This document shows positions 1-6,963 of a stretch of 22,075 nucleotides of DNA, piece by piece. The stretch spans positions 1 through 22,075 of the forward strand of contig JBAUTF010000229.1 in assembly GCA_049582065.1 (NCBI GenBank). The letters run 5' to 3'. The position numbers and the translations under genes are program-made. The notes beneath the pieces are model-generated. The model was not told the DNA's origin. It ran no database searches and saw nothing but the letters and a program-made list of their open reading frames with translations. The DNA is from DATKSS01 sp049582065. GTDB lineage: Bacteria; Chloroflexota; Dormibacteria; Dormibacterales; Dormibacteraceae. How positions within the stretch are numbered: the first letter of the stretch is position 1; the number at the start of each line of letters is the position of its first letter.

Positions 1-629
1 GGCTCAGCACACCGCTCGGGGTGCGGCATCATGCCCAGCACGTTGCCGCGCGCGTTGACGATGCCGGCGATGTTGTGCAGCGACCCGTTCGGGTTCGCGC
101 CGGGCCCGACCTTGCCGTTCGCGTCGCTGTATCGGAAGACGACCTGGCCGCGCTGCTCGAGGCGCGAGAGCGTCGCCGGGTCGGCGAAGTAGTTGCCCTC
201 GCCGTGGGAGATCGGTACGCGGATCACCTCGCGCTCCTCACACTTCGAGGTGAACGGAAGGTCTGTCCTCTCGACCACGAGGTTCGTCCACTGGCAGCGG
301 AACTCGAGCGAGGCGTTGCGGATCAGCGCGCCGGGCAACAGGCCGGCCTCGCAGAGGATCTGAAAGCCGTTGCAGATCCCCCACACCAGGCCGCCTCGAT
401 CCGCGAACTGCCCGATCTTCTCCATCACCGGGGCAAAGCGCGCGATGGCGCCGGTGCGTAGATAGTCGCCGTACGCGAAGCCGCCCGGAAGGATCACGCA
501 GTCACATCCCTTGAGGTTGGCGTCTTTGTGCCACAGGTAAACGAGCTCAGCACCGACGACCTGGTCGATCACCCACCCGCAATCGCGGTCGGACCACGTC
601 CCGGGAAATACCACCACACCGAACCTCAT
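1..629 (-). CDS. purQ: Phosphoribosylformylglycinamidine synthase, glutaminase subunit PurQ (3' end cut by window edge)
   Basis: PurQ is the class I glutamine amidotransferase subunit of FGAM synthase. It releases ammonia from glutamine and passes it to PurL, with PurS bridging the two, at step 4 of purine synthesis in the cytoplasm. The visible 209 codons start MRFGVVVFPG. The nucleophile lies in GICNG (Cys86), and the His/Glu pair lies in PHPE (His203, Glu205), so the whole catalytic triad is present. An oxyanion-type PGGFAYGDYLR stretch sits at about residues 48-58. The frame runs off the left edge a few residues after the triad, so probably only a short C-terminal tail is missing. The ATG overlaps the purS stop in an ATGA (626-629), which implies translational coupling. 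Large-subunit purL would be expected further left, beyond the window. Confidence 0.97.
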   Translation of the reverse strand, partial: MRFGVVVFPGTWSDRDCGWVIDQVVGAELVYLWHKDANLKGCDCVILPGGFAYGDYLRTGAIARFAPVMEKIGQFADRGGLVWGICNGFQILCEAGLLPGALIRNASLEFRCQWTNLVVERTDLPFTSKCEEREVIRVPISHGEGNYFADPATLSRLEQRGQVVFRYSDANGKVGPGANPNGSLHNIAGIVNARGNVLGMMPHPERCAE

Positions 630-886
630 CGGCGGCGGTGCCCGTCCGTCTCGATGTCGAACCGGAAGTCTTCGATCACGTGATTGGCCAGCAGCTGGCG
701 GCACATCGCTTCGACGCGCTCGCGAGCCTCGTGTTCGGTGGAAGCCTGCAGATTGACCTCGATGTACTTGCCCACGCGCACGTCCGTGATCTCGGTGAAA
801 CCGAGCGACGCGAGGCCCTGCCTGACCGTGACGCCCTGGGGGTCGTTGACCACCGGCTTGGGCGTGACGATGATCCTCGCGATCAC
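626..886 (-). CDS. purS: Phosphoribosylformylglycinamidine synthase subunit PurS
   Basis: PurS is a small subunit that joins PurQ to small-type PurL in the FGAM synthase complex and is needed to channel ammonia. The 86-residue product (MIARIIVTPKPVVNDPQG...) has the usual family length. It shows the usual pattern: an N-terminal strand, a PxVxDPQG segment, a GLxxLGF helix, and a VRVGKYIEV strand. The start is GTG at 884-886. I see no Shine-Dalgarno sequence in front of it. Its stop overlaps the purQ start by 4 bases. A gap of 133 bases containing two hairpins separates it from purC upstream, the only real gap in this operon. The presence of PurS means the organism uses the three-part PurS/PurQ/PurL enzyme, not the large fused form. 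Confidence 0.96.
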   Translation of the reverse strand: MIARIIVTPKPVVNDPQGVTVRQGLASLGFTEITDVRVGKYIEVNLQASTEHEARERVEAMCRQLLANHVIEDFRFDIETDGHRRR

Positions 887-919
887 GGCAGGAGATCTCG
901 ACGAGAGATTCGGGGCCCA

Positions 920-953
920 GGGGTCCCTCGCGTGACTACGTCACGGGGACCCC
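920..953. promoter_or_regulatory. Hairpin in the purC-purS gap
   Basis: GGGGTCCC at 920-927 pairs with GGGACCCC at 946-953. Inside it CGTGAC (931-936) pairs with GTCACG (940-945) around a 3-base loop, leaving a 3-base bulge (928-930) on one side. The stem has 14 pairs in total. No T-run follows it on the minus strand, so it does not look like a simple terminator. It could slow or partly stop transcription, or mark an RNA processing site, between purC and purS. The structure is seen directly; the role is inference. Confidence 0.5.
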
Positions 954-965
954 AGTGGACGGGCC

Positions 966-1004
966 GAGCACCGGAGCGAGCGCATCCGTTCATGCGTGAG
1001 CGAG
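966..1004. repeat. Intergenic stem-loop element, copy A (GAGCACCGGA plus hairpin)
   Basis: GAGCACCGGA (966-975) is followed closely by a short stem: CGCAT (981-985) pairs with ATGCG (992-996), extended by a G-T wobble pair (980/997). Direct repeats GAGCGAG (974-980 and 998-1004) flank the stem. The same 10-base box with a hairpin starting at nearly the same distance occurs at 6292-6324. This may be a dispersed intergenic element; two loose copies are weak evidence. Confidence 0.3.
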
Positions 1005-1019
1005 GAGCGGATCGCGGGA

Positions 1020-1940
1020 TCATCTCTCGTTCCTTGGTTTGGGCGGGAACAGCGGCTTGCCGACCAGCCGCTGGTACGCGGTCAGGTAGCGCGCGCGGGT
1101 CTGCGCCACGACCTCGCTCGGAAGCTGAGGCGGTTCCGACTCCTTGTCCCAACCCGAGCGGATGAGCCAGTCGCGCACGAACTGCTTGTCATACGAGTCT
1201 GGCGACGTCCCGACCTGGTACGTGGCCGCGTCCCAGTACCGCGAGCTGTCCGGGGTCAGCGCCTCGTCGATCAGGATCAGCTCGTCGTCGATGAGACCGA
1301 ACTCGAACTTGGTGTCGGCGAGAATGAGGCCGCGGCGCGACGCGAGCTCTGACGCGAACTTGTAGAGCTCGAGGCTGGCGTCTCGAAGTTTGGTCGCGAG
1401 CTCGTCGCCGAGCTCCTTCTTCAGCGCTGCGAACGTGATGTTCTCGTCGTGGCCGGTCTCTGCCTTGGTCGCCGGCGAGAAAGTCGGATAGGCGAGCCTT
1501 TCGCTCTGCCGCAGGCCGGGAGGCATCTCTTCGCCCGCCAGCGTGTGTGACTCCTGGTACTCCTTCCACGCGCTTCCGGCGAGGTATCCGCGGACCACGC
1601 ACTCGAAATCGATGCGCTTGGCCTTGCGGATGATCATGAACCGGCCGGCGAGCTCCTCGCGGTGGTCCTTGAGCGCCGGAGGCAGGTCCGGGACCATGCC
1701 CGAGATCAGGTGGTTCTGCTGGAACGTGTCGGTCTGGGAGAACCAGAAGATCGAGAGCTGGGTCAGCACCTTGCCCCGGTCGGGGATGCCGCCCGGAAGC
1801 ACGTGGTCGAACGCCGAGAGGCGGTCGGTCGCCACCATCAGCAGCCGGTCGGGCCCCAACTCGTAGGTGTCGCGAACTTTGCCGCGGGCGAAAAGCTTCA
1901 GCGGAAGGTCGGTGTCCGTGATCGCGGGCCCCGGGATCAT
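1020..1940 (-). CDS. purC: Phosphoribosylaminoimidazole-succinocarboxamide (SAICAR) synthase
   Basis: PurC couples CAIR with aspartate using ATP to give SAICAR, step 8 of de novo purine synthesis (cytoplasmic). The 306-residue product is of the longer, yeast Ade1-like type rather than the roughly 240-residue enterobacterial type. The family landmarks are clear: KLFARGKVRDTYEL near residues 15-28 (nucleotide-binding start), VVRGYLAGSAWKEY near 115-128, LILADTKFEFG at about 205-215, and DEALTPDSSRYW at 225-236. The ATG overlaps the purB stop as ATGA (1937-1940). The product directly uses CAIR made by PurE (10262-10720), and its SAICAR is the substrate of the PurB encoded just upstream. Confidence 0.97.
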   Translation of the reverse strand: MIPGPAITDTDLPLKLFARGKVRDTYELGPDRLLMVATDRLSAFDHVLPGGIPDRGKVLTQLSIFWFSQTDTFQQNHLISGMVPDLPPALKDHREELAGRFMIIRKAKRIDFECVVRGYLAGSAWKEYQESHTLAGEEMPPGLRQSERLAYPTFSPATKAETGHDENITFAALKKELGDELATKLRDASLELYKFASELASRRGLILADTKFEFGLIDDELILIDEALTPDSSRYWDAATYQVGTSPDSYDKQFVRDWLIRSGWDKESEPPQLPSEVVAQTRARYLTAYQRLVGKPLFPPKPRNER

Positions 1941-3244
1941 TTGACGGGCACTCCCAATCCGAGGCGCTGGTAGGCGAGGTCGGTGTGCTCCAGGCCGGCC
2001 CAGGGATCAAAGACTTCATCCAGCCTGGCTCCGATTCTGCCGCTCACCTCCTGGTTCTTTTCAAGGATCGCGCGGAATCCTGGACCCGAGCCCTCCATCG
2101 CCTGCATGGCGGCTTTCTGGACGATCAGGTAGGCGTCCTCGCGGGACATGCCGCTGTCCACGAGCGCCAGCAGGACGCGCTGCGAGAACACCACCCCACC
2201 GGCGAACTGCAGGTTGGCAAGCATCCGGTCGGGACGCACCTCGAGGCCGCGCAGCACCTTGCCCATCTCCTGGGCCATATAGTCGACCGCCGCGCATGCG
2301 TCGGGAAAGATCACGCGCTCGGCCGACGAATGGCTGATGTCGCGCTCGTGCCAGAGAGCCGTGTTCTCAAGGGCGGTGACGAGGTGCCCACGAACTACGC
2401 GGGCCAGCCCGCACACGCGCTCAGTCAGAACCGGGTTGCGCTTGTGCGGCATCGCCGAGCTGCCCTTCTGCTCGCTGCCGAACGGCTCGAAAGCCTCGCC
2501 GACCTCACTGCGCTGCAGGTGACGGATCTCGGTCGCGATGCGCTCGAGGGTCCCCGAGACGAGTGCGAGCGCAGACATGAAGCTCGCGTGGCGGTCGCGC
2601 GCGACGACCTGCGTCGACACGGTGTCGACTTTGAGCCCAAGCTCCGCGCAGACATGCTCCTCCACGCTCGGGTCGATGGTCGCGTGCGTCCCGACCGCAC
2701 CGCTGACGCGGCCGACGGCGGCCTCGTCCGAGGCGAGGCGTAGGCGGGCGATCGAGCGGTCCAGCTCGGCGACCCAGCCGGCAACCTTGAACCCGAAGGT
2801 GATCGGTTCGGCCACGATGCCGTGAGTGCGGCCCGCCATCAAAGTCCTGCGGTGACGGATGGCGAGGTCGGACGCCGCTTCGCGCACGGCATGAAGGTCG
2901 GCCGAGATGATGCGTGCCGACTCCACGAGCTGAACGGCCATCGCCGTGTCGTTGAGGTCCTGGCTGGTCATGCCGAGGTGGAGGTAGCGAGCCTCGGGCT
3001 GCCCGATCGACTCGTTGACGACGGTGAGAAACGCGATCACGTCGTGGCCGACGCGGGATTCGACCTCCGCGATCTTGCCGGGGTCGAAGGTGCCCTGCCT
3101 GATCTTGGGGAGCGCCGACGGTGGGATGCGGCCGAGCGTGGCCCATGCTTCACAGGCCAGGATCTCAATCCGCAGCCAGAGCTCGAACCGGTGCTGGTCA
3201 GACCAGACCGCCCGGATGGCAGGCGGCGAGTATCGCTCGATCAA
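1937..3244 (-). CDS. purB: Adenylosuccinate lyase
   Basis: PurB removes fumarate from SAICAR (step 9) and from adenylosuccinate (AMP branch). It belongs to the homotetrameric fumarase/aspartase superfamily. The 435-residue product carries TSQD at 93-96, the RTHG histidine at 141, and the mobile signature loop GSSAMPHKRNP at 261-271 with its catalytic serine. The start is TTG at 3242-3244, giving MIERYSPPAIRAVW, the usual beginning of the family. No other start lies between it and an in-frame stop about 45 bases upstream apart from a rare ATT. GGGAG lies 12 bases before the TTG, rather far for a ribosome site. It is the first gene of a purB-purC-purS-purQ operon and overlaps purC by 4 bases. 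Confidence 0.97.
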   Translation of the reverse strand: MIERYSPPAIRAVWSDQHRFELWLRIEILACEAWATLGRIPPSALPKIRQGTFDPGKIAEVESRVGHDVIAFLTVVNESIGQPEARYLHLGMTSQDLNDTAMAVQLVESARIISADLHAVREAASDLAIRHRRTLMAGRTHGIVAEPITFGFKVAGWVAELDRSIARLRLASDEAAVGRVSGAVGTHATIDPSVEEHVCAELGLKVDTVSTQVVARDRHASFMSALALVSGTLERIATEIRHLQRSEVGEAFEPFGSEQKGSSAMPHKRNPVLTERVCGLARVVRGHLVTALENTALWHERDISHSSAERVIFPDACAAVDYMAQEMGKVLRGLEVRPDRMLANLQFAGGVVFSQRVLLALVDSGMSREDAYLIVQKAAMQAMEGSGPGFRAILEKNQEVSGRIGARLDEVFDPWAGLEHTDLAYQRLGLGVPVK

Positions 3245-3285
3245 GAAGGGCGCCGGCTCCCAGTTAGCAATCGGGGACGGCTCGA

Positions 3286-3291
3286 ATTATA
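3286..3291 (-). promoter_or_regulatory. Candidate -10 box for the purB operon
   Basis: On the minus strand the hexamer is a perfect TATAAT, rare in this GC-rich sequence. It would place a transcript start near 3279 and leave a leader of about 35 bases before the purB TTG. I find no convincing -35 box at 16-18 bases spacing. I see no purine riboswitch-like structure in this short leader. Confidence 0.45.
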
Positions 3292-3443
3292 AGGGCCGAC
3301 GGGCCGGGACCACAGGTTGTGAGCGCTCGGTGACCAGACCCAAGATGCTGTGGCGAACCATGCCCTCGGGGTGGGCCCGGGCTTTCGGCTGGATAATCGG
3401 GGGCGGCTGATGAGAGAGACCCGGCTCGCTGATCTCGAACCTC

Positions 3444-3470
3444 GTAACCACTCTCGATGGACCCTCGTTT
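3444..3470 (+). promoter_or_regulatory. Candidate ECF-type promoter upstream of the sigma gene
   Basis: GTAACC (3444-3449), a 16-base spacer, then CGTTT (3466-3470) resembles the usual ECF promoter pattern (an AAC-containing -35 box and a CGT-containing -10 box). It lies 24 bases before the GTG of the ECF sigma factor, the right place for autoregulation. A second, weaker possibility is a vegetative-type GATAAT at 3392-3397. Motif only; the assignment is inference. Confidence 0.33.
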
Positions 3471-3494
3471 GAACCGGCACACGCTGAACGGCCG

Positions 3495-4052
3495 GTGAGC
3501 GACCCGTCCCGCGAGGAAGAGCGAGAGCTCGTCGAGCACGCGAAACGGGATCCCCGTCAGTTTGGGGCGCTCTACGACCGGCACTTTCAGCAGATCTATC
3601 GATTTGTGTATTCAAGAGTGAGAGAGCAAACCGCGGCAGAGGACGTCACTTCAGAAGTCTTCATGAAGGCTCTGAAGGCCATGCCCCGCTACCAGGACAC
3701 GGGGCGGCCTTTCGCTGCCTGGCTGTACCAGATCGCGGTCAACGCGATCGCGGACCGCTACCGGACGCAGCGTCCGGCGCAGCCGCTCGACGATTTCCAC
3801 GACCTCTCGGTCGCCGGCCCGGCGCTCGAAGACCTGGCGGCTCACCGCGATGAGATCCGCCGCGTGTGGGCCCTGGTCGAGAACCTGCCGCCCCAGCAGC
3901 GGACAGCGCTGGTGCTCAAGTTCCAGGAGGACATGAAGATCGAAGACATCGCGCTCGCGATGGGCAAGTCCGCAGGCGCCGTGAAGCTTCTCATCCACCG
4001 AGGGGTGAGCAAGCTCCGCGAGGAAGCCGACGAGCTGAGGCCGGTGGAATGA
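3495..4052 (+). CDS. RNA polymerase ECF-type sigma factor (sigma-70 family)
   Basis: This directs RNA polymerase core to a small regulon, probably in response to an envelope or extracytoplasmic signal. The 185-residue product has region 2 at about 23-90 (FGALYDRHFQQIYRFVYSRV, then AEDVTSEVFMKAL, then FAAWLYQIAVNAIADRYR). Region 4 lies at about 122-176 (VENLPPQQRTALVLKF, then EDIALAMGKSAGAVKLLIHRGVSKLR). Region 3 is absent, as expected for group 4 sigma factors. Translation starts at GTG; no strong ribosome site is visible. The stop overlaps the next gene's ATG as ATGA (4049-4052). This tight coupling to a single-pass membrane protein is the standard sigma/anti-sigma layout. The ECF subgroup and target genes cannot be told from the sequence alone. 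Confidence 0.93.
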   Translation: MSDPSREEERELVEHAKRDPRQFGALYDRHFQQIYRFVYSRVREQTAAEDVTSEVFMKALKAMPRYQDTGRPFAAWLYQIAVNAIADRYRTQRPAQPLDDFHDLSVAGPALEDLAAHRDEIRRVWALVENLPPQQRTALVLKFQEDMKIEDIALAMGKSAGAVKLLIHRGVSKLREEADELRPVE

Positions 4053-6229
4053 GCTGGCGCCATGACCCCGAGCTCGACGACCTCCTCCAGGACGACGAGC
4101 TGCGCCGGCTGGCCACGCTTCTCAGCGCGGCCGAGCGCGCCGAGCCACCGGTCGACGATGCGTTCCGCTCGGGCCTCCGCCGCCAGCTGATGAACCAGGC
4201 GTGGTCGATGAGCGAAGGGCGCGACTCGTGGTGGCGGCGAGCTTTCGCGCCGCCCGGGCTCGCGTGGCTCGGCGCCGCGGCCGGTGTGGTTTTGATCGCC
4301 TCGGTGGCCACGTACATGGCCCTCCAGCCGACCAGCGGCCTGACCACGGTCGTCGTCAGCAGCTCGATGGACGGCACCCAGGGAGTGGCACTACAGCAGC
4401 CGATCCTGGTCTCGTTCAACCAGGCCATGAACCACGGCGCCACCGAGGCGGCAGTCCAGATCACCCCCGCCACCACCGTGACCTTCTCGTGGGAGTCCAA
4501 CACACTCGCGGTGCAGCCGACCAACGGCAACCTCGCGCCTAACACGCAGTACCAGGTCACGATCGGCCCGGGCGCCAAGACCGCGGCCGGCCAGCAGCTC
4601 GCCACACCGGCGACGATCACGTTCGTGACGCAGCCGCCCCCGACGCCCACTCCGACGCCTCCACCGGTGCCCACTCCGACCGCCGGACCTACCCTCGGCG
4701 ACAAGGAGATCGCCCCGCTGGGCGGCACCGCCACCGCGCCTGTGCAGTGGTCGGCGGACTCCTCCTCGATCTACTTCGTCAACGCCCAGGGCGCGTTGGA
4801 GCTGGTTCCTGCCAAGGGCGGCGCCGTGACCGTAATCGCTCAGGACGGCGTCACGTCGCCTGCCATCTCTCCCGCCGGCGACCGCCTTGCGTACATCCGC
4901 GGCGGGAAGATCGAGGTCCTGACGTTTGGCGCCGGCTCGACCGCTGAGCTCGTGCCAGACGCGGCCCCGACCGTCCTGGGTTGGGCCAAGGACAAGCTCA
5001 TGTGGGCCACTGCGGCCGGCATCTACACCGAGGGCGACAAAGGAGCGGTCCAGGTCGCGCCGCTGCCGAGCACCGGCACGGCGAGCGTGCTGTCCTTCTC
5101 GCCGGACGGCGCGCACGTCGCCTACCAGCAGGACCAGAACCTCCTGGTCCTCGATGTGAGCAGCGGCAAGAGCGCAGCGCTCGGCCAGGCCGGGGCCAAC
5201 TTCCTTGGTTGGTCGCCCGACGGTTCGCGCGTGATGTACTCGATGGGTGGGTCGATCACCGTCTCGGACCCGCTCGGCAACGCGACCTCTACCCTCCCGA
5301 GCGGCGAGCCCAGCTGGTCCACCCAGGACGCGATCCTGCTCGGCTCCGACACCGACATCTCTCAGGTGCGGCCCGACGGATCCGGCGCGATGAAGCTTTC
5401 CAACGGGACGTACCGCGCGCCGCTGTGGGCGCCCGACGGCTCCTCGTTCGCGTTCTTCCGGGGCGGGCAGCTCTGGACGGCGACCGCGCCGCCGATGCCG
5501 CCCCAGCCAACGGTGCTCGACCAGGCGACCAACGTCGTCAACTCGTTCATGCAAGCCCGCCTCAAGGGCCAGACCGCCCAGGCGACCAGCTTCCTCGACG
5601 CCGGGGGACAGCAGGCTTACGCGGCGGGCGGCCTCAGCCTGACGATCAGCGGCGACCCCGGCTTCTCGCGCTACTACATCCTGACCCAGGAGGTCACCGG
5701 CGCACAGCCGGACACCGCCCGGTTCGTCGTGCGCCTGGTGCTCACTCACGGAAAGATCGACGTGAGCGACTTCGAAGAGACACTCACGCTGGTCCGCGAC
5801 GCGACCACCAACAAGCTCCTGATCGATCAGGCCATAGCCGGAACGCACCGCGACCTGGGCAAGGGCGCGGAGGTCGTCGGATTGGTGGTGACCCCTGACA
5901 CGATCCAGATCACATTCGACAGCGACCTCGACCCCGGAACCGTCGCCGGTGGAATCGTCGTCCTCGATTCCAAGGGCAAGCCGTTTGACGCAAGCCCGAC
6001 CTATTCGAACAAGACGGTGACGATCAGCGGCCTCGGTCTCAAGCCAGGTGCGCAGTACAGGATCGTGGTCCTCACCACCGTCCGCGACGTGCTGGGGCAC
6101 AACGTGGCCGCCGAGTACGACCTCGACCTGGTCGGCCCTGTCGCTGGGAAGCACGCCGACAACCAGCAGGGCGGGGCGAACGTAACCGGTTCTCCGAGCC
6201 CGAGCCCGGCCGCGACTCCCGCCGGCTAG
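4049..6229 (+). CDS. Probable membrane anti-sigma factor with Ig-like and TolB-like propeller domains
   Basis: I place the start at the ATG overlapping the sigma stop, giving 726 residues; a longer in-frame reading from 3866 would run through the sigma gene. Residues 1-65 are charged and presumably cytoplasmic (DELRRLATLLSAAERAE, then DDAFRSGLRRQLMNQAW), like the short N-termini of many sigma-coupled anti-sigma proteins. One membrane helix lies at about 71-92. Outside follow an SbsA/Big_5-type Ig-like domain (about 103-195, with VSFNQAMN and LAPNTQYQVTI), a Pro/Thr linker (196-214), a WD40/TolB-like propeller (about 230-488, repeats such as FSPDGAHVAY, WSPDGSRVMY and WAPDGSSFAF), an NTF2-like segment (about 490-600), a second Ig-like domain (608-695, with ITFDSDLDPG and LKPGAQYRIVV), and a Ser/Pro tail. 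The anti-sigma role is inferred from topology and gene overlap; I see no zinc-binding HxxxCxxC motif. Confidence 0.85.
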   Translation: MSWRHDPELDDLLQDDELRRLATLLSAAERAEPPVDDAFRSGLRRQLMNQAWSMSEGRDSWWRRAFAPPGLAWLGAAAGVVLIASVATYMALQPTSGLTTVVVSSSMDGTQGVALQQPILVSFNQAMNHGATEAAVQITPATTVTFSWESNTLAVQPTNGNLAPNTQYQVTIGPGAKTAAGQQLATPATITFVTQPPPTPTPTPPPVPTPTAGPTLGDKEIAPLGGTATAPVQWSADSSSIYFVNAQGALELVPAKGGAVTVIAQDGVTSPAISPAGDRLAYIRGGKIEVLTFGAGSTAELVPDAAPTVLGWAKDKLMWATAAGIYTEGDKGAVQVAPLPSTGTASVLSFSPDGAHVAYQQDQNLLVLDVSSGKSAALGQAGANFLGWSPDGSRVMYSMGGSITVSDPLGNATSTLPSGEPSWSTQDAILLGSDTDISQVRPDGSGAMKLSNGTYRAPLWAPDGSSFAFFRGGQLWTATAPPMPPQPTVLDQATNVVNSFMQARLKGQTAQATSFLDAGGQQAYAAGGLSLTISGDPGFSRYYILTQEVTGAQPDTARFVVRLVLTHGKIDVSDFEETLTLVRDATTNKLLIDQAIAGTHRDLGKGAEVVGLVVTPDTIQITFDSDLDPGTVAGGIVVLDSKGKPFDASPTYSNKTVTISGLGLKPGAQYRIVVLTTVRDVLGHNVAAEYDLDLVGPVAGKHADNQQGGANVTGSPSPSPAATPAG

Positions 6230-6291
6230 CCTGGATCCACCGGCCGCGCGGAGCAGATTCGCGCTGGGGCGAGCTCAGCCGAAGGCGCCGC

Positions 6292-6338
6292 GAGCACCGG
6301 ACCGGAGCGCACCAGTAGGTGCGCAAGGACCGGTGCGC
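6292..6338. repeat. Intergenic stem-loop element, copy B, between convergent genes
   Basis: GAGCACCGGA (6292-6301) leads into a perfect 7-pair hairpin, GCGCACC (6307-6313) with GGTGCGC (6318-6324), around an AGTA loop. ACCGG (6301-6305) can pair with CCGGT (6330-6334) outside it. GGTGCGC occurs again at 6332-6338. The element sits in the 174-base convergent gap between the membrane anti-sigma gene and the NUDIX gene. It could serve as a two-way terminator, although it has no T-run. It resembles copy A at 966-1004. Confidence 0.4.
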
Positions 6339-6403
6339 AGCGGCAACGCTCGGATGAGCCGTCCCAGTAGCGAAGATGTCCGCGGGGATCGGTGGATTCA
6401 GGC

Positions 6404-6925
6404 TTAGAGGATCTTCAGCGCGCGCGCCGCGCGGGTGAGCGCCGTCACCGATCCCGAATGCGCGATGCCGCCCTGCAGCGCCGCCTCGAAAGCGTCGGCG
6501 AACGGCAGGCGCATCACCTCCATGTCCTGCTCATAGGTCTCGGGGTTGCGCTCAGCCTCCGTTATCCCCTGAGCCAGGAACATGTGCGCCGACCCGGTCA
6601 GGAAGGCGGCCCCGTGGACAACCCCCAGCGACGTGTAGCCGGTCGCGACGAGCCCGGTCTCCTCCGCCAGCTCACGCCGCGCGCATTCGAGCGGGTCTTC
6701 GTCGCCGTTGAAGGTGCCCGCGGGGACCTCCCATGACGATTCGTCCCATGCGTGGCGCCACTGACGCACGAGCATCGTGTCGCCGTTGTCGAAATACGGA
6801 ACGATGAAGGCCGAGTCCGGGTTCGCCACGACCGTGTAGATGGCCTCCGCGCCATCGGGGAACCGGATCACTTCCTCGCGGAGCTCAAAAGGCCCCGAGC
6901 GGCCCCGGACGCTGGAGGCGCCCAC
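6404..6925 (-). CDS. NUDIX hydrolase, ADP-ribose pyrophosphatase-like
   Basis: This probably hydrolyses a nucleoside diphosphate linked to another group, such as ADP-ribose or a nucleotide sugar; the substrate cannot be read from sequence. The 173-residue product has a perfect Nudix box at residues 70-92 (G-x5-E-x7-REL-x-EE-x-GL), whose glutamates bind the catalytic metal. The preceding WEVPAG and the VVHGAAFLTGSAHMFLA stretch fit the ADP-ribose/NudF-like branch. The GTG start at 6923-6925 is the only standard start ahead of the conserved part; the frame stays open upstream into the accC end without one. It lies 38 bases after accC on the same strand, as the probable last gene of the long purine/pyruvate carboxylase operon. 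Confidence 0.9.
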   Translation of the reverse strand: MGASSVRGRSGPFELREEVIRFPDGAEAIYTVVANPDSAFIVPYFDNGDTMLVRQWRHAWDESSWEVPAGTFNGDEDPLECARRELAEETGLVATGYTSLGVVHGAAFLTGSAHMFLAQGITEAERNPETYEQDMEVMRLPFADAFEAALQGGIAHSGSVTALTRAARALKIL

Positions 6926-6963
6926 AACGAACGGCCTGCCGCTCTTCGGATGAAGAAGCGGGG

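Noticed and set aside
3245..3494. Purine riboswitch ahead of purB
   Set aside because: The likely leader is only about 35 bases and the 250-base gap shows no conserved three-way junction pattern.
3866..4048. N-terminal extension of the anti-sigma-like protein by 61 codons
   Set aside because: It would lie wholly inside the sigma gene in another frame. The ATG overlapping the sigma stop is the natural start.
4627..4690. Short tandem repeat (CCGAC/CACTCC-like units)
   Set aside because: It is explained by the Pro/Thr-rich linker codons between the Ig-like domain and the propeller.
4391..6154. 587-codon minus-strand open frame
   Set aside because: It lies antisense to the sigma-linked membrane protein, with no recognisable domain and an Arg/Gly/Val-rich composition.
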